A stretch of DNA of 64,000 nucleotides from positions 8,704,501 to 8,768,500 of the forward strand of contig NZ_CP011509.1 in NCBI RefSeq assembly GCF_001027285.1, read 5' to 3'. The notes under the pieces were generated by a model. It saw only the letters and a program-made list of their open reading frames with translations, was not told where the DNA came from and did no database searches. Within the stretch, counting starts at the first letter, position 1. Each line of letters begins with the position of its first letter. Positions 46,164 through 55,593 of the stretch are shown here, one piece after another. The position numbers and the translations under genes are program-made. This stretch comes from Archangium gephyra (GTDB lineage Bacteria; Myxococcota; Myxococcia; Myxococcales; Myxococcaceae).

Positions 46164-47009
46164 CTAGCCGAGCAGGGTGACGAGCTGGCCCAGCTTCGCG
46201 CGCATCTCCTTGCGATGCACGATGGCGTCGATCATCCCGTGCTCCACGAGGAACTCGGAGCGCTGGAAGCCCTCGGGGAGCTTCTGGCGGATGGTCTGCT
46301 CGATGACGCGCGGGCCGGCGAAGCCGATGAGGGCCTTGGGCTCGGCGAGGATGATGTCACCCAGCCACGAGAAGGAGGCGGCCACGCCACCGGTGGTGGG
46401 GTGCAGCAGCACGGAGATGTAGGGCTTGCCCACGTTGCGGAAGCGGGCGATGGCCGCGCTCGTCTTGGCCATCTGCATGAGGGAGAAGATGCCCTCCTGC
46501 ATGCGCGCGCCGCCCGAGGCGGAGAACACGATGGCCGGGCACTTCAGCTCATGGGCGCGCTCGAAGACGCGGGTGACCTTCTCGCCCACCACCGAGCCCA
46601 TGGAGCCACCCATGAACTCGAAGACGAAGCAGCCCACGGACACGGGCTTGTTCTCGATGCGGCCCACGCCGGAGATGAAGGCGTCGTTCTCGCCGAGCGC
46701 CTTGCGGGTGGAGCGCAACCGGTCCTTGTACTTCTTCGAGTCCGTGAAGGTCAGCGGATCCTGCGGCTCCAGCTCCTTGTCGAACTCCTCGAAGCTGTCG
46801 GGATCCAGCAGGCCCGCCAGGCGGGCGCGCGCCGTCCAGGGCAGGTGGTGCTCGCAGTGCGGGCAGACGTTGAGGTTCTTCTCCAGCTCCTGCCGGTAGA
46901 TGATCTCGTCGCAGCTCTCGCACTTGGCCCAGAGCCCCTGCATACGGCTGGGGGCTTCGACGGGCTCGGGGGCGGTGGCGATACGGGGCTTCTTGGAGAA
47001 CCAGGCCAT
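46164..47009 (-). CDS. accD: Acetyl-CoA carboxylase carboxyltransferase beta
   Basis: A 281-residue subunit of acetyl-CoA carboxylase, the first step of fatty acid synthesis. The zinc finger CxxC...CxxC is visible at CESCDE and CPHCEHHLPW. The carboxyltransferase core follows (FSASGGARMQEGIFSLMQMAKT in parts, GGVAASFSWLGDIILAEP, GFAGPRVIEQTI). It is the first gene of accD-folC-hydrolase. No strong ribosome site precedes ATG 47009. Confidence 0.96.
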   Translation of the reverse strand: MAWFSKKPRIATAPEPVEAPSRMQGLWAKCESCDEIIYRQELEKNLNVCPHCEHHLPWTARARLAGLLDPDSFEEFDKELEPQDPLTFTDSKKYKDRLRSTRKALGENDAFISGVGRIENKPVSVGCFVFEFMGGSMGSVVGEKVTRVFERAHELKCPAIVFSASGGARMQEGIFSLMQMAKTSAAIARFRNVGKPYISVLLHPTTGGVAASFSWLGDIILAEPKALIGFAGPRVIEQTIRQKLPEGFQRSEFLVEHGMIDAIVHRKEMRAKLGQLVTLLG

Positions 47010-47122
47010 GGAGGGGCGGTTAATCCCACTGCCCGGGGCCCGTCAACTCCCATGCGCGTCTCCGCCTCGGGAGAAGACCGGGGAGGTCGTCCGCCCGGGG
47101 AACGGCCGGGGGAAGGCCCGCC

Positions 47123-47878
47123 TCAGAACTCGAACGTGTCGCCCAGCTCGAGGATCTCCACCGGCATCTCGTTCAGCTCCCGCTTCAGCTGGGGAAGGAA
47201 GGCCGGCTTGAGGTGGTAGACGAGCACGTTGCAGCCGTTGCGCTGGAACTTGGTCAGCTCGCTCTCGAGCATCTTGGGCGTGAGGTGACCGGAGACGTCG
47301 GCCAGTTGATGCAGTGCGTTGGGGAAGCTCGTCTCCACCAGGAGCGCCTTGAGGGTGGGCGTCTGGTTGAGCACCTTCCACAGCTTGTCGGTGGGCCCGG
47401 TGTCCCCGCTCATGGCCATGGAGCTCCGGCCGCGGGTGATCACGAAGCCACAGGACTCCACCGGGTGGTGCACGGGGATGGACTGCACCGTGTACGGGCC
47501 CACCTGGAAGGTGCTGCCGGCCCGGAAGGGCTTGATGCGCAGCACCGGCTCCTTGCGCGTGGGGATGCGCGTGAAGTCCGGCCAGAGGGCGTTGTTGAAC
47601 ATGTTCTCGCGCAGCGCACGGGCGCACTCCCGCGAGGCATGGATGGTGACCGGCTTGTCACGCCGGCCGATGATCAGATCCGCCATCAGCGGCAGATCCT
47701 TCACATGGTCGAAGTGGCTGTGGCCGACGAGGATGTCGTCCACCTTGCAGAGCTGCTCCAGCGACAACGTGCTGGTGAGCGCGCCCGCGTCCAGCGCGAG
47801 CACGTCATCCACCAGGAAGCACGTGGTGCGGCAGGAGGGAAGCTCACCACCATGACAGCCGAGGACCTGGAGCTTCAC
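47123..47878 (-). CDS. Class II cAMP phosphodiesterase, MBL fold
   Basis: A 251-residue metallo-beta-lactamase-fold protein of the class II 3',5'-cyclic nucleotide phosphodiesterase type. HSHFDHVKDLPL is the dinuclear metal motif, and IPVHHPVESCGF, SGDTGPT, VETSFPN and LVYHLKP provide the remaining ligands. It starts with GTG 47878, one base before the end of the Crp-like gene's stop region, with GGAGAG inside that gene, so it is translated from the same transcript. It should remove cAMP or cGMP, possibly tuning the Crp-like regulator. Confidence 0.83.
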   Translation of the reverse strand: MKLQVLGCHGGELPSCRTTCFLVDDVLALDAGALTSTLSLEQLCKVDDILVGHSHFDHVKDLPLMADLIIGRRDKPVTIHASRECARALRENMFNNALWPDFTRIPTRKEPVLRIKPFRAGSTFQVGPYTVQSIPVHHPVESCGFVITRGRSSMAMSGDTGPTDKLWKVLNQTPTLKALLVETSFPNALHQLADVSGHLTPKMLESELTKFQRNGCNVLVYHLKPAFLPQLKRELNEMPVEILELGDTFEF

Positions 47879-47879
47879 G

Positions 47880-48530
47880 CTAGAGCTCTCCGAACTTCCA
47901 CTTCATCTCCAGGTATTGGAGGAAGTCGTGGACGCGCGCGGTGTCATAGACGGTGAGTCTGTCACCCGAGCGCTCCACCAGGCCGGCCCGCTCCAGACGG
48001 TCCAGCATGTTGCGGATGGCCGGCTCGCCCACGCCGATCTGCCGGGGCAGCTCGCGCACCACCAGCTCGATCTCCACCCCCTCCTCCATGGGCCGCCCCC
48101 GCGTCTGACACACCTGGAGGATGTGGTGCACCACCCGGCTGGCCGGATCCGCGTGCAGCAGGTTCTCGATCTGCGCGTCCGCCTCGGACAGCCGCTCCGC
48201 CAGCTTCTTGATCATCCGCACGGCGATCTCCGCGTTGCCGCGGATCATCCCCTCGAACGTCTTGGGATCGATCACCAGGAGCTTGGCGTCCTCGCTCACG
48301 CTGGCCGAGGCATTGCGAGGCTTGTTGGAGATGATGGCCATCTCGCCGAAGAACTCGCCCGGGCCGAGCACGGCCAGGACCTTCTCCACGTCCCGCACTC
48401 GCTTGGAGATGGCGATTCGTCCCGACTGAATGACGAACATCTCCTTGCCAGGCTCGCCCTCTCGAAAGAGGACGGTGCCCTTCGGGAATTCCTTGCCGAA
48501 TCGCTGAAAGAGGGTTTCCTCGGCGCCCAT
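47880..48530 (-). CDS. Crp/Fnr-like cyclic nucleotide regulator
   Basis: A 216-residue regulator. The cNMP-binding domain (about 1-120) contains the phosphate-binding cassette [18 protein letters not shown] with its Glu and Arg, close to the eukaryotic PRAAT form. A C-helix and a winged HTH ([26 protein letters not shown] in parts) follow. cAMP or cGMP binding is plausible. ATG 48530 was used. It lies in one operon with the phosphodiesterase. Confidence 0.85.
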   Translation of the reverse strand: MGAEETLFQRFGKEFPKGTVLFREGEPGKEMFVIQSGRIAISKRVRDVEKVLAVLGPGEFFGEMAIISNKPRNASASVSEDAKLLVIDPKTFEGMIRGNAEIAVRMIKKLAERLSEADAQIENLLHADPASRVVHHILQVCQTRGRPMEEGVEIELVVRELPRQIGVGEPAIRNMLDRLERAGLVERSGDRLTVYDTARVHDFLQYLEMKWKFGEL

Positions 48531-48565
48531 CGCAGGGCGAGTTAAGCCGTCCCCATCGACAGGGT

Positions 48566-48585
48566 CAAATTCCGGCCGGATTTTG
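48566..48585. promoter_or_regulatory. Palindrome upstream of Crp-like gene
   Basis: CAAATTCCGGCCGGATTTTG matches its reverse complement at 18 of 20 positions, centred on TCCGGCCGGA, 36 bases before the Crp-like start and in the region shared with divergent purM. It is a likely operator, possibly for the Crp-like protein itself; the sequence differs from the E. coli CRP consensus. Confidence 0.5.
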
Positions 48586-48729
48586 ATGCCTTATGGACCC
48601 TCGATGTCGTCCAGACGCCCACCCCCCGGGGCCCCTGGGGAGCCCCCGCGTCCAGGACGACGCGAATGTGACACCCGGGGTGCTGCCGGCCGAGACAAGC
48701 AGAGGGGGAAGCCGATAGAAGGCCCGGCC

Positions 48730-49767
48730 GTGGGAACGACCTACAAGCAGGCAGGAGTGGACATCGAGGCGGGCGATGCGTTCGTGGAGCGCATCAAGCC
48801 CTATGCGGCGCGGACGGTGAGGCCCGAGGTGGTGGCCGGGGTGGGAGGCTTCGGGGGACTGTTCGCCCTGCCGCCCGGGAAGTACCGGGAGCCGGTGCTG
48901 GTGGCGGGCACGGACGGGGTGGGCACCAAGCTGAAGGTGGCCTTCCAGGCCAACCGGCATGGGACGGTGGGAATCGACTTGGTGGCCATGTCGGTGAACG
49001 ACATCCTCACCTGCGGGGCCGAGCCGCTCTTCTTCCTGGACTACTTCGCCACGGGGCGGCTGGAGGTGGACGCCGCGGCCGAGGTGGTGAAGGGGATTGC
49101 CCAGGGCTGTGAGCAGGCGGGGTGCACGCTGCTGGGCGGGGAGACGGCGGAGATGCCGGGCTTCTACGCGCGGGGCGAGTACGACCTGGCCGGCTTCTGC
49201 GTGGGCGTGGTGGAGCGCTCGGAGCTCATCGATGGCAAGAGCGTGGCGCCGGGGGATGCGCTCATCGGGATGAGCTCTTCCGGCCTGCACTCCAACGGCT
49301 ACTCGCTGGCGCGCAAGGTGCTGCTGGAGGACGCGAAGCTGAAGCTGGACGCGGTGCCCGAGGGGTGGGACCGGCCGCTGGGCGACGCGCTGCTGGAGCC
49401 CACGCGCATCTACGTGAAGGACGCGCTGGCGCTGGCGAAGGCGGTGAAGGTGAAGGGCTTCGCGCACATCACCGGCAGCGGGATTCCGGGCAACCTGCCG
49501 CGGTGCCTGCCGGACGGGACGCGGGCGGTGCTGGACGAGAAGACGTGGAAGCGGCCGGCCATCTTCGAGCTCATCCAGAAGCTGGGCGGAGTCGAGCGAC
49601 AGGAGATGTACGACACCTTCAACATGGGCCTGGGGCTCATCGCGGTGGTGGCGAAGGCGGACGTGCCGGCGGCGCTGGCGCTGCTGAAGGGGCGCGGGGT
49701 GGAGGCGGCGGAGGTGGGCCGCGTGGAGGCGGGCCAGGGCGAGGCCACGGCGGTCATCGAGGCATGA
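48730..49767 (+). CDS. purM: Phosphoribosylformylglycinamidine cyclo-ligase
   Basis: A 345-residue AIR synthetase (fifth step of purine synthesis). [15 protein letters not shown] is the substrate loop, with [41 protein letters not shown] and [13 protein letters not shown] all present. GTG 48730 was used; AAGG lies 7 bases before. Its stop overlaps purN (ATGA), giving a purM-purN-DUF523 operon. Confidence 0.96.
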   Translation: MGTTYKQAGVDIEAGDAFVERIKPYAARTVRPEVVAGVGGFGGLFALPPGKYREPVLVAGTDGVGTKLKVAFQANRHGTVGIDLVAMSVNDILTCGAEPLFFLDYFATGRLEVDAAAEVVKGIAQGCEQAGCTLLGGETAEMPGFYARGEYDLAGFCVGVVERSELIDGKSVAPGDALIGMSSSGLHSNGYSLARKVLLEDAKLKLDAVPEGWDRPLGDALLEPTRIYVKDALALAKAVKVKGFAHITGSGIPGNLPRCLPDGTRAVLDEKTWKRPAIFELIQKLGGVERQEMYDTFNMGLGLIAVVAKADVPAALALLKGRGVEAAEVGRVEAGQGEATAVIEA

Positions 49768-50426
49768 GCGGCCGGACGAAGCTGGGCGTGCTGGTGTCGG
49801 GCAGTGGGAGCAACCTGCAGGCGCTGCTCGACGCGTGCGCGCGGCCGGACTTCCCGGCCGAGGTGGCGGTGGTGGTGTCCAACGTGCCCACGGCCTTCGC
49901 GCTGGAGCGGGCGAAGAAGGCCGGAGTGGCCACGGTGGTGCTGGAGCACAAGGCCTTCGGCTCCCGGGCGGACTTCGAGAAGGCGCTGGTGGAGAAGCTG
50001 GTGGCGGCGGGCGTGGAGTGGGTGTGCCTGGCGGGCTTCATGCGGCTGCTGGGCGCGGACTTCCTGGGGCGCTTCGCGGGGAAGGTGCTGAACATCCACC
50101 CCTCGCTGCTGCCGGCCTTCACGGGGCTGCATGCGCAGCGGCAGGCGCTGGAGCGCGGGGTGAAGCTGGCCGGGTGCACGGTGCACTTCGTGGACCCGGG
50201 CATGGACACGGGCCCCATCATCGCGCAGGCGGTGGTGCCGGTGCTGCCGGGGGATGACGAGGCGGCGCTGACGGCGCGCATCCTGAAGGAGGAGCACCGG
50301 CTGTACCCGCTGGTGGTGAAGCTGGTGGCCACGGGCGCGGTGCGGCTGGAGGGCGGGCGCGTGGTGACGGCGGCGGGCCCGGCGGTGGGCGAGCTGAGCC
50401 TGCGCAACCCCGGGGAGCCGGGATGA
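49764..50426 (+). CDS. purN: Phosphoribosylglycinamide formyltransferase
   Basis: A 220-residue GAR transformylase using 10-formyl-THF. [15 protein letters not shown] binds the phosphate, [14 protein letters not shown] contains the catalytic Asn and His, and [15 protein letters not shown] the catalytic Asp. It overlaps purM before it and the DUF523 gene after it by four bases each. Confidence 0.95.
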   Translation: MSGRTKLGVLVSGSGSNLQALLDACARPDFPAEVAVVVSNVPTAFALERAKKAGVATVVLEHKAFGSRADFEKALVEKLVAAGVEWVCLAGFMRLLGADFLGRFAGKVLNIHPSLLPAFTGLHAQRQALERGVKLAGCTVHFVDPGMDTGPIIAQAVVPVLPGDDEAALTARILKEEHRLYPLVVKLVATGAVRLEGGRVVTAAGPAVGELSLRNPGEPG

Positions 50427-50902
50427 CGCGCGAGGAGCGCCTGGCGGCACTGCGCGAGGCACCCGTGGTGCTGGTGAGCGCGTGCCTGCTGGGCGAGGCG
50501 TGCCGGTACGACGGCAAGTCGAAGGGCTCGAGCCCGGTGATGCGGGCGCTGGAGGGCAAGGAGGTGGTGCCCGTGTGTCCGGAGACGGGCGCGGGCCTGG
50601 GCATTCCGCGGCCCGCGGTGGAGCTTAAGGGCGGTGCGGGCGCGGAGGTGCTGGCGGGCCGGGCCCGGGCGGCGGAGGTGGAGTCGGGGAAGGATCGGAC
50701 GGAGGCCTTCCGTCAGGGCGCGGAGCTGGCGCTGGCGGCCGCACGGCGCTTCGGGGTGCGCGTGGCGGTGCTCAAGGAGCGCAGCCCCTCGTGCGGCACC
50801 CAGGGCACACACGTGGATGGCGCGGTGGTGCGGGGCCAGGGCGTCACGGCCGCCCTGCTCTCCCAGGCCGGGCTCATCGTGGTGAGCGACGAGGAGCTGT
50901 AA
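50423..50902 (+). CDS. DUF523 family protein
   Basis: A 159-residue protein with VSACLLGEACRYDG at the N-terminus, VPVCPETGAGLGIPRP, and ERSPSCGT near residue 120; these conserved cysteines define DUF523. A member has been linked to thiouracil desulfurisation, and iron-sulfur binding through the cysteines is likely. Overlap with purN suggests a link with nucleotide metabolism. Confidence 0.87.
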   Translation: MTREERLAALREAPVVLVSACLLGEACRYDGKSKGSSPVMRALEGKEVVPVCPETGAGLGIPRPAVELKGGAGAEVLAGRARAAEVESGKDRTEAFRQGAELALAAARRFGVRVAVLKERSPSCGTQGTHVDGAVVRGQGVTAALLSQAGLIVVSDEEL

Positions 50903-51001
50903 CGGCCGTCCGGGGGGCGGCCTGGCACCCGGCGGAAGGCCACCTCGACCCCGCGCCACGCCCCTGTTAGACCATCCTCCACCCACCGAGCGCGGGCAGC
51001 C

Positions 51002-51763
51002 ATGGCCATCATCCTGGGACATACCGTCGAGCCGCCCGGCCCCTGCAACTACCTGCCGGATCAGAGTTCCTCGCTGGAGCAGCTCGTGATGCGGGACGTC
51101 ACGGCGGAGGAGTACGAGCGGATGCTCGTGCGCGGGTGGCGCCGCTTCGGCCCGATGTACTTCCGGCCGGCATGCCAGGCGTGCAACCGGTGCGTCTCGC
51201 TGCGCATCCCCACGGACTCCTTCCAGCCCAACCGCAGCCAGCGCCGGGCCCGGGCCGCGTGCGCCCACTTCCGCGTGGAGGTGGGCCCGCCCCGCGTGGA
51301 CGAAAACCGGCTGGCGCTCTACCGCGCCTGGCACGCCGAGCGGGAGCAGACGCGCGAGTGGGACGCCTCACCGCTCGGGATGCGCGACTACTTCCTCCAG
51401 TTCGCCTTCCCCCACCCGGCCGCGCGAGAGGTGGCGTACTACGACGACACCGCCGAGGGCGGGCCCCGGCTGGTGGGCCTGGGCATCTGCGACGAGACGC
51501 CCAACGCCTGGAGCGCGGTGTACTTCTTCTTCGATCCCGCGTACGCGCGCTGCTCGCCGGGCTCCGCCAACGTGGTGTTCCAGGTGGAGCTGGCGCGGGC
51601 GCGGGGCATCCCCCACGTGTACCTCGGCTACCGCGTCCAGGAGTGCGCCTCCCTGCGCTACAAGGGCACGTTCCGCCCCCACGAGCTGCTCGAGGGCCGC
51701 CCCGAGCCGGAGGAGCCCCCGCGCTGGCTTCCCCCGGAGCCCTCCGGAGAGCCCCCGCCGTAG
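51002..51763 (+). CDS. bpt: Aspartate/glutamate leucyl- or arginyltransferase
   Basis: A 253-residue protein-aminoacyl transferase of the ATE/Bpt family that attaches an amino acid to N-terminal acidic residues, feeding the N-degron/Clp pathway. PCNYLPDQSSSLEQ contains the N-terminal cysteine, and GWRRFGPMYFRPACQACNRCVSLRI (in parts), DYFLQFAF, SAVYFFFDPAYARCSPG and YLGYRVQECASLRYKG are the conserved segments. The split between leucyl and arginyl donors cannot be told from the sequence, so bpt is tentative. Confidence 0.87.
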   Translation: MAIILGHTVEPPGPCNYLPDQSSSLEQLVMRDVTAEEYERMLVRGWRRFGPMYFRPACQACNRCVSLRIPTDSFQPNRSQRRARAACAHFRVEVGPPRVDENRLALYRAWHAEREQTREWDASPLGMRDYFLQFAFPHPAAREVAYYDDTAEGGPRLVGLGICDETPNAWSAVYFFFDPAYARCSPGSANVVFQVELARARGIPHVYLGYRVQECASLRYKGTFRPHELLEGRPEPEEPPRWLPPEPSGEPPP

Positions 51764-51766
51764 CGG

Positions 51767-52933
51767 CTACCGGCCGGCCTCCAACCGCCAGCCCCAGAGC
51801 TGCTCGTACTGCCGCCGCAGGAGACTCACGGGGGTCAGCCGGATGGACTGCTCGCGCATCCAGACGGCGGGCGGGCTCTCCCACTGTCCGATGACGCCGA
51901 ACTGCCAGGAGAGCCGTTGCAGCCAGGAGACGCGCTCCCGGCGCCGGGCCTCGTAGTGCCGCAACCCCTGCTCGAGGTCCTCCGAGGCGTCCAGCACCGA
52001 GGCCAGCACGCCCCCATCCTCGATGGCCGAGCACGCGCCCTGTCCCAGGTTGGGAGCCATCGGGTGTGCCGCGTCCCCCAGGAGCGTCACCCTCCCCTCC
52101 CCCCACCGTGCGAGCGGCAGCCGGTCCTGGATGTCGTTGCGCAGGAGCTCCGCCTCGTCCGTGGCGGCGATGAGCTGGGGGATGGGCGCGTGCGCCGTCC
52201 GGAAGGTGTCCAGCAGGAAGGCCTTGTCTCCGCCCGGCACGGGCTGGCCCTGGGGCCAGTTGGCGGTGGCCCACCAGTACACGAGGTCCTCGCGCACGTA
52301 GCCCACGCCGAAGCGCGCCCCCCGGCCCTGCGTCTCGCGCAGCAGGCCCCGGGGAAGCTCCGGGTGCTCGAAGCCGCGCACCAGGCCGCGCCAGCACGGG
52401 TAGCCCGCGTACCGCAGGGGCTCGCCGGGGTGGAGCTGCGCGCGCACCGCCGAGCGCAACCCATCGGCCCCCACCAGCACGTCTCCCCTTGCCTCCCGCC
52501 CATCCTCGAAGCGCGCCACCACGGAGCGCCCATCGTCCTCGAAACGCGCCAGCCGGGCCCCCAGGTGCACGTCTTCATTCCCGAAGGCCTCGTGCAGCGC
52601 CCCGTGCAGGGCCGCGCGGTGGAAGAGCACGGCCGGTGCATCCCCGCAGAAGAAGAGGGCCTCCGCGCGCTCGCGCATCAGCGGCTCCCCGCGCCATGCG
52701 CACAGGTCGAACCGCGTCACCTCCGCGCCCCGCTCCCCCACATGCCGCAGCCCCAGCCCCATCAGCACGCTCATGGCATTGGGCGAGAGCATGAACCCCG
52801 AGCCCACCTCCCGGAGTTGCGGCGCCTGCTCGAACACCTCCACCCCCCAGCCGCTCCGCCGCAGGGCGAGCGCCGCCGTCAGCCCGCCCACCCCTCCGCC
52901 GATGATCAACGCCTTCCGCTTCGCAGCGCACAT
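51767..52933 (-). CDS. FAD-dependent monooxygenase
   Basis: A 388-residue group A flavin monooxygenase. GGGVGGLTAALALRRSG is the Rossmann motif, FHRAALHGAL lies in the middle, VGADGLRSAVR contains the DG motif, and LLGDAAHPMAPNLGQGAC is the FAD-ribityl motif. Substrate is unknown; the family hydroxylates aromatics. A 20-bp palindrome stands about 60 bases before its ATG, and the TetR gene upstream, now frameshifted, was probably its regulator. It converges with bpt across 3 bases. Confidence 0.88.
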   Translation of the reverse strand: MCAAKRKALIIGGGVGGLTAALALRRSGWGVEVFEQAPQLREVGSGFMLSPNAMSVLMGLGLRHVGERGAEVTRFDLCAWRGEPLMRERAEALFFCGDAPAVLFHRAALHGALHEAFGNEDVHLGARLARFEDDGRSVVARFEDGREARGDVLVGADGLRSAVRAQLHPGEPLRYAGYPCWRGLVRGFEHPELPRGLLRETQGRGARFGVGYVREDLVYWWATANWPQGQPVPGGDKAFLLDTFRTAHAPIPQLIAATDEAELLRNDIQDRLPLARWGEGRVTLLGDAAHPMAPNLGQGACSAIEDGGVLASVLDASEDLEQGLRHYEARRRERVSWLQRLSWQFGVIGQWESPPAVWMREQSIRLTPVSLLRRQYEQLWGWRLEAGR

Positions 52934-52992
52934 GACATGACCCCCTGGGATGCCGGGACCCGACCCTGGCCCGAACCTCTCGAACAGGTTCT

Positions 52993-53012
52993 AATTCGAA
53001 CGCGTTCGAATT
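52993..53012. promoter_or_regulatory. Perfect 20-bp palindrome before monooxygenase
   Basis: AATTCGAACGCGTTCGAATT is fully self-complementary. A degenerate second copy of its half-sites (GAACAGGTTC) lies at about 52982-52991. It sits between the frameshifted TetR gene and the monooxygenase start, the expected place for a TetR operator. Confidence 0.65.
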
Positions 53013-53046
53013 TCCAGAAACCCCAGGAGCGGAGCTGATGGCTCCC

Positions 53047-53678
53047 TCAAGTCCGGCTCTTGCGGCTCCTCGGAGAGGCGGGCCGCAGGCCGCGCAGCTG
53101 CAATTCCAGGCTGTCGCGCAGGGCGCTCCGGGTGTCCTCCAGCCCCCGCATGCCGCTCAGCCAGGTGGAGACGTGGAAGAGGTACAGCCCGAATGCGTTG
53201 CTGGCGGCGGTCACGGGCGCCACGTCCGGGTCCACCTCGCCCTGCCGTTGGGCCCGCTCGACGAGCCCGCACAAGCGTTGGAGGACACGCAGGCCCCGCT
53301 CCATCCGGGGCCCCATGTCTCCCCCCCCGGGAAGAGGGTCTCCCGGACGAAGAGACGGGACATCGCCGGGTCACGCGCGTAGTGGTCCATCATCGTCCCG
53401 AAGACGTGCAGGAGCGCCTCGACGAGGCTGGCCTCCTCGGGAAGCGAGGCATAGGAGGCATCCTCCACGCGCCCCCACTCGTCCAGGAAGACCAGATCCA
53501 ACAGCTCGTGCTTCGTCTGGACGTAGGAGTAGAGCGTGCCCAGCCCGATGCCGGCGTGCTCGGCGATCTGCCGGATGGTGGTGGCTTCGAAACCCTGGCG
53601 GGCGAACAGCTCCCGCGCGGCCTGCTTGGCCCGCTCCAGCTTCTCGCGCTTGTTGCGCTCCCGAAGTCCCTCGGCCAT
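53047..53678 (-). pseudogene. TetR family regulator, frameshifted
   Basis: The first frame (start ATG 53678, GGAGG 5 bases upstream) encodes a typical TetR HTH: KQAARELFARQGFEATTIRQIAEHAGIGLGTLYSYV (in parts). It continues to RETLFPGG, then leaves the frame at a run of eight C (plus strand, 53322-53329). A second frame (from about 53316 to 53047) continues the domain with MERGLRVLQRLCGLVERA and LYLFHVSTWLSGM to a normal end. One extra G in the run would restore a full TetR of about 210 residues. This is either a sequencing error, a true mutation or a slippery tract. Confidence 0.75.
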
Positions 53679-53761
53679 CGGCTCCTCCCGGCCCTTTTTG
53701 GACCCCTTTAGCGGGAAAGCGGTGCCGGGCCCACGGCAACGTGTGTAGTGTGCGCCCCGCA

Positions 53762-55282
53762 ATGTCGACGCCAGTCGCCAGATCCAAGCCGCTCCCCTCC
53801 ACCACGGCACCTTCCCGGCACGTCTATGACGTGATCGTCCTGGGCAGCCAGCTGGGTGGAGCGCTCGCCGCGGCACTGCTCGCCAAGCGGGGATACAGCG
53901 TGCTCCTGGTGGAGCACGACGGGACCGGGCCGGGCTACGAGCACGACGGCTTCGTGCTGCCCTATGCCCCCTTCGTCGCCCCGGCCCTCAAGACGATGCC
54001 CGCGGTGGAGGAGGCCTTCACCGAGCTGACGCTCACCGCGGCCCTCCAGCGCAACCTCCAGCCGCACGCGCCCGAGCTGCAGCTGGTGATGCCGCGCCAC
54101 CGCGTGGACCTGCACACCGACGCCGTCCGCCGGCGCGCCGAGCTGGTGCGCGAGTTCGACGCCGAGGGCGAGCGCATCCTCGCGGACCTCACCGCCACGG
54201 CCCTCCAGCACGAGCCCTCTGACGCCTTCTTGAAGGAAGGCCCGCCGCTGCCGCCCGACGGCATCCTGGAGTCCTGGAACCTCAAGAAGCGCGTGGGCCA
54301 GCACCCGGGGCTCCAGACGGAGCCGCGGCTGGCCGGAGAGGACGAGCCCTCCAAGCTGCTGCGCGGCCTGCTGCCCTTCGTCGTCCACCTGGACCAGCCC
54401 GCCACGCCCCTGGCGCGCACGCGCCCCCTGTCCCAGGCCCTGCAGACCCCCTGGCGCTACCCGGGCGGCCGCGATGGCCTGCGCAAGCTGCTCTTCGAGC
54501 GGCTCGTGGAGCTGGGCGGAGATCTGCTCAGCCCCGAGAACACGGACACCTACGTGGTGGAGGAGCTGCACTTCGAGGGAGGCCGCTTCTCCGCGATCAA
54601 GCTGCTGCGCTCGGACACGCTCTACCGGGCCTCGTGCCTGGTGTCCGCCACGGACGCCGGAGCGCTGCGCCGGCTCATCACGGACCGCAAGAAGCACCGC
54701 GGCCTGAGCGAGCAGCTGGACCTGTCCACCCTCAAGTCCTTCCTCTTCACGGTGAACTGGGTACTGCCCGAGGCGGTGCTGCCCCGCGGCATGGGAGAGC
54801 TGTTGTTGCTGGACACCCAGGACGCCGAGCTCGGCCCCCTGCTCGTCCAGCAGCACCCCGCCCGCACGCCCGAGGGAAAGGAAGACCCCGCGCTGCGCGT
54901 CATCTGCGCGGGAGGCTTCGTGCCCGCCAGCGTGCGCGACCTCGGCGAGGGCTACCTCCAGTCGCTGGCCATGCGCATCGACGCCCACCTGGACGCGTTG
55001 ATGCCCTTCACGAAGGACAAGCGCCTGCTGCGCTCGGCCCCCTACCTGGATGCCGGGGCGGTGCGAGGCAGCCGGCTCATGCCCCACCCGCACTACGTCT
55101 TCGACACGGAAGCGGTGCTGGGCGTCACGGGGTTGAAACAGCACACTCCCACGAAGAACCTGCTGCTGGCTGGACGCGAGGTCCTCCCCGGCCTGGGGCT
55201 CGAGGGGGAGTTCCTGGCGGGTGCCCGCGCGGTGCGCCTCGTCCAGGAGATGCTCAAGAAGAAGGCGGTCCTCAAGCGCTGA
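53762..55282 (+). CDS. Phytoene desaturase-like FAD oxidoreductase
   Basis: A 506-residue NAD(P)/FAD oxidoreductase of the carotenoid-desaturase/amine-oxidase type. [26 protein letters not shown] is a Rossmann motif with the usual GxGxxG changed to [29 protein letters not shown] and VVSATDAG-like [13 protein letters not shown] match the family, and [26 protein letters not shown] closes it (in parts). It is divergent from the frameshifted TetR gene. Substrate unknown; no other carotenoid gene is near. Confidence 0.82.
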   Translation: MSTPVARSKPLPSTTAPSRHVYDVIVLGSQLGGALAAALLAKRGYSVLLVEHDGTGPGYEHDGFVLPYAPFVAPALKTMPAVEEAFTELTLTAALQRNLQPHAPELQLVMPRHRVDLHTDAVRRRAELVREFDAEGERILADLTATALQHEPSDAFLKEGPPLPPDGILESWNLKKRVGQHPGLQTEPRLAGEDEPSKLLRGLLPFVVHLDQPATPLARTRPLSQALQTPWRYPGGRDGLRKLLFERLVELGGDLLSPENTDTYVVEELHFEGGRFSAIKLLRSDTLYRASCLVSATDAGALRRLITDRKKHRGLSEQLDLSTLKSFLFTVNWVLPEAVLPRGMGELLLLDTQDAELGPLLVQQHPARTPEGKEDPALRVICAGGFVPASVRDLGEGYLQSLAMRIDAHLDALMPFTKDKRLLRSAPYLDAGAVRGSRLMPHPHYVFDTEAVLGVTGLKQHTPTKNLLLAGREVLPGLGLEGEFLAGARAVRLVQEMLKKKAVLKR

Positions 55283-55382
55283 GGTCCGATCAGACTGGAT
55301 TTTCCGGTGGTTTGTAGATAGGTTCCGCCGCTCTCTTAGGGCGGGCTCTCATTTCGTCCCTGATTTCAAGGAGTTGGCAGTC

Positions 55383-55574
55383 ATGGCCTGGAAGTGTGAC
55401 ATCTGCGGGAAGCGGCCGCTCGTGGGCAATAACGTCAGCCACGCGAACAACAAGACGAAGAAGCGGACCCTCCCGAATCTGCAGAAGATCCGGGCGTCCG
55501 TCGAAGGGCGCACGGAGCGCGTGCTGGCCTGCACCCGCTGCATCAAGGCGGGCAAGGTGACGAAGGCCGCCTGA
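55383..55574 (+). CDS. rpmB: 50S ribosomal protein L28
   Basis: A 63-residue bL28. [23 protein letters not shown] and the final [10 protein letters not shown] make it the zinc-binding (C+) form, with CxxC pairs at residues 5-8 and 50-53. rpmG is not adjacent here. ATG 55383 is preceded by AAGGAG. A single-gene transcript is likely. Confidence 0.95.
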   Translation: MAWKCDICGKRPLVGNNVSHANNKTKKRTLPNLQKIRASVEGRTERVLACTRCIKAGKVTKAA

Positions 55575-55593
55575 GGCAGCCCGGAGCTCGCGG

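Noticed and set aside
53211-53876. TetR read as two independent genes
   Set aside because: Both frames together give one continuous TetR domain with a single break at a C run, so one frameshifted gene is the simpler reading.
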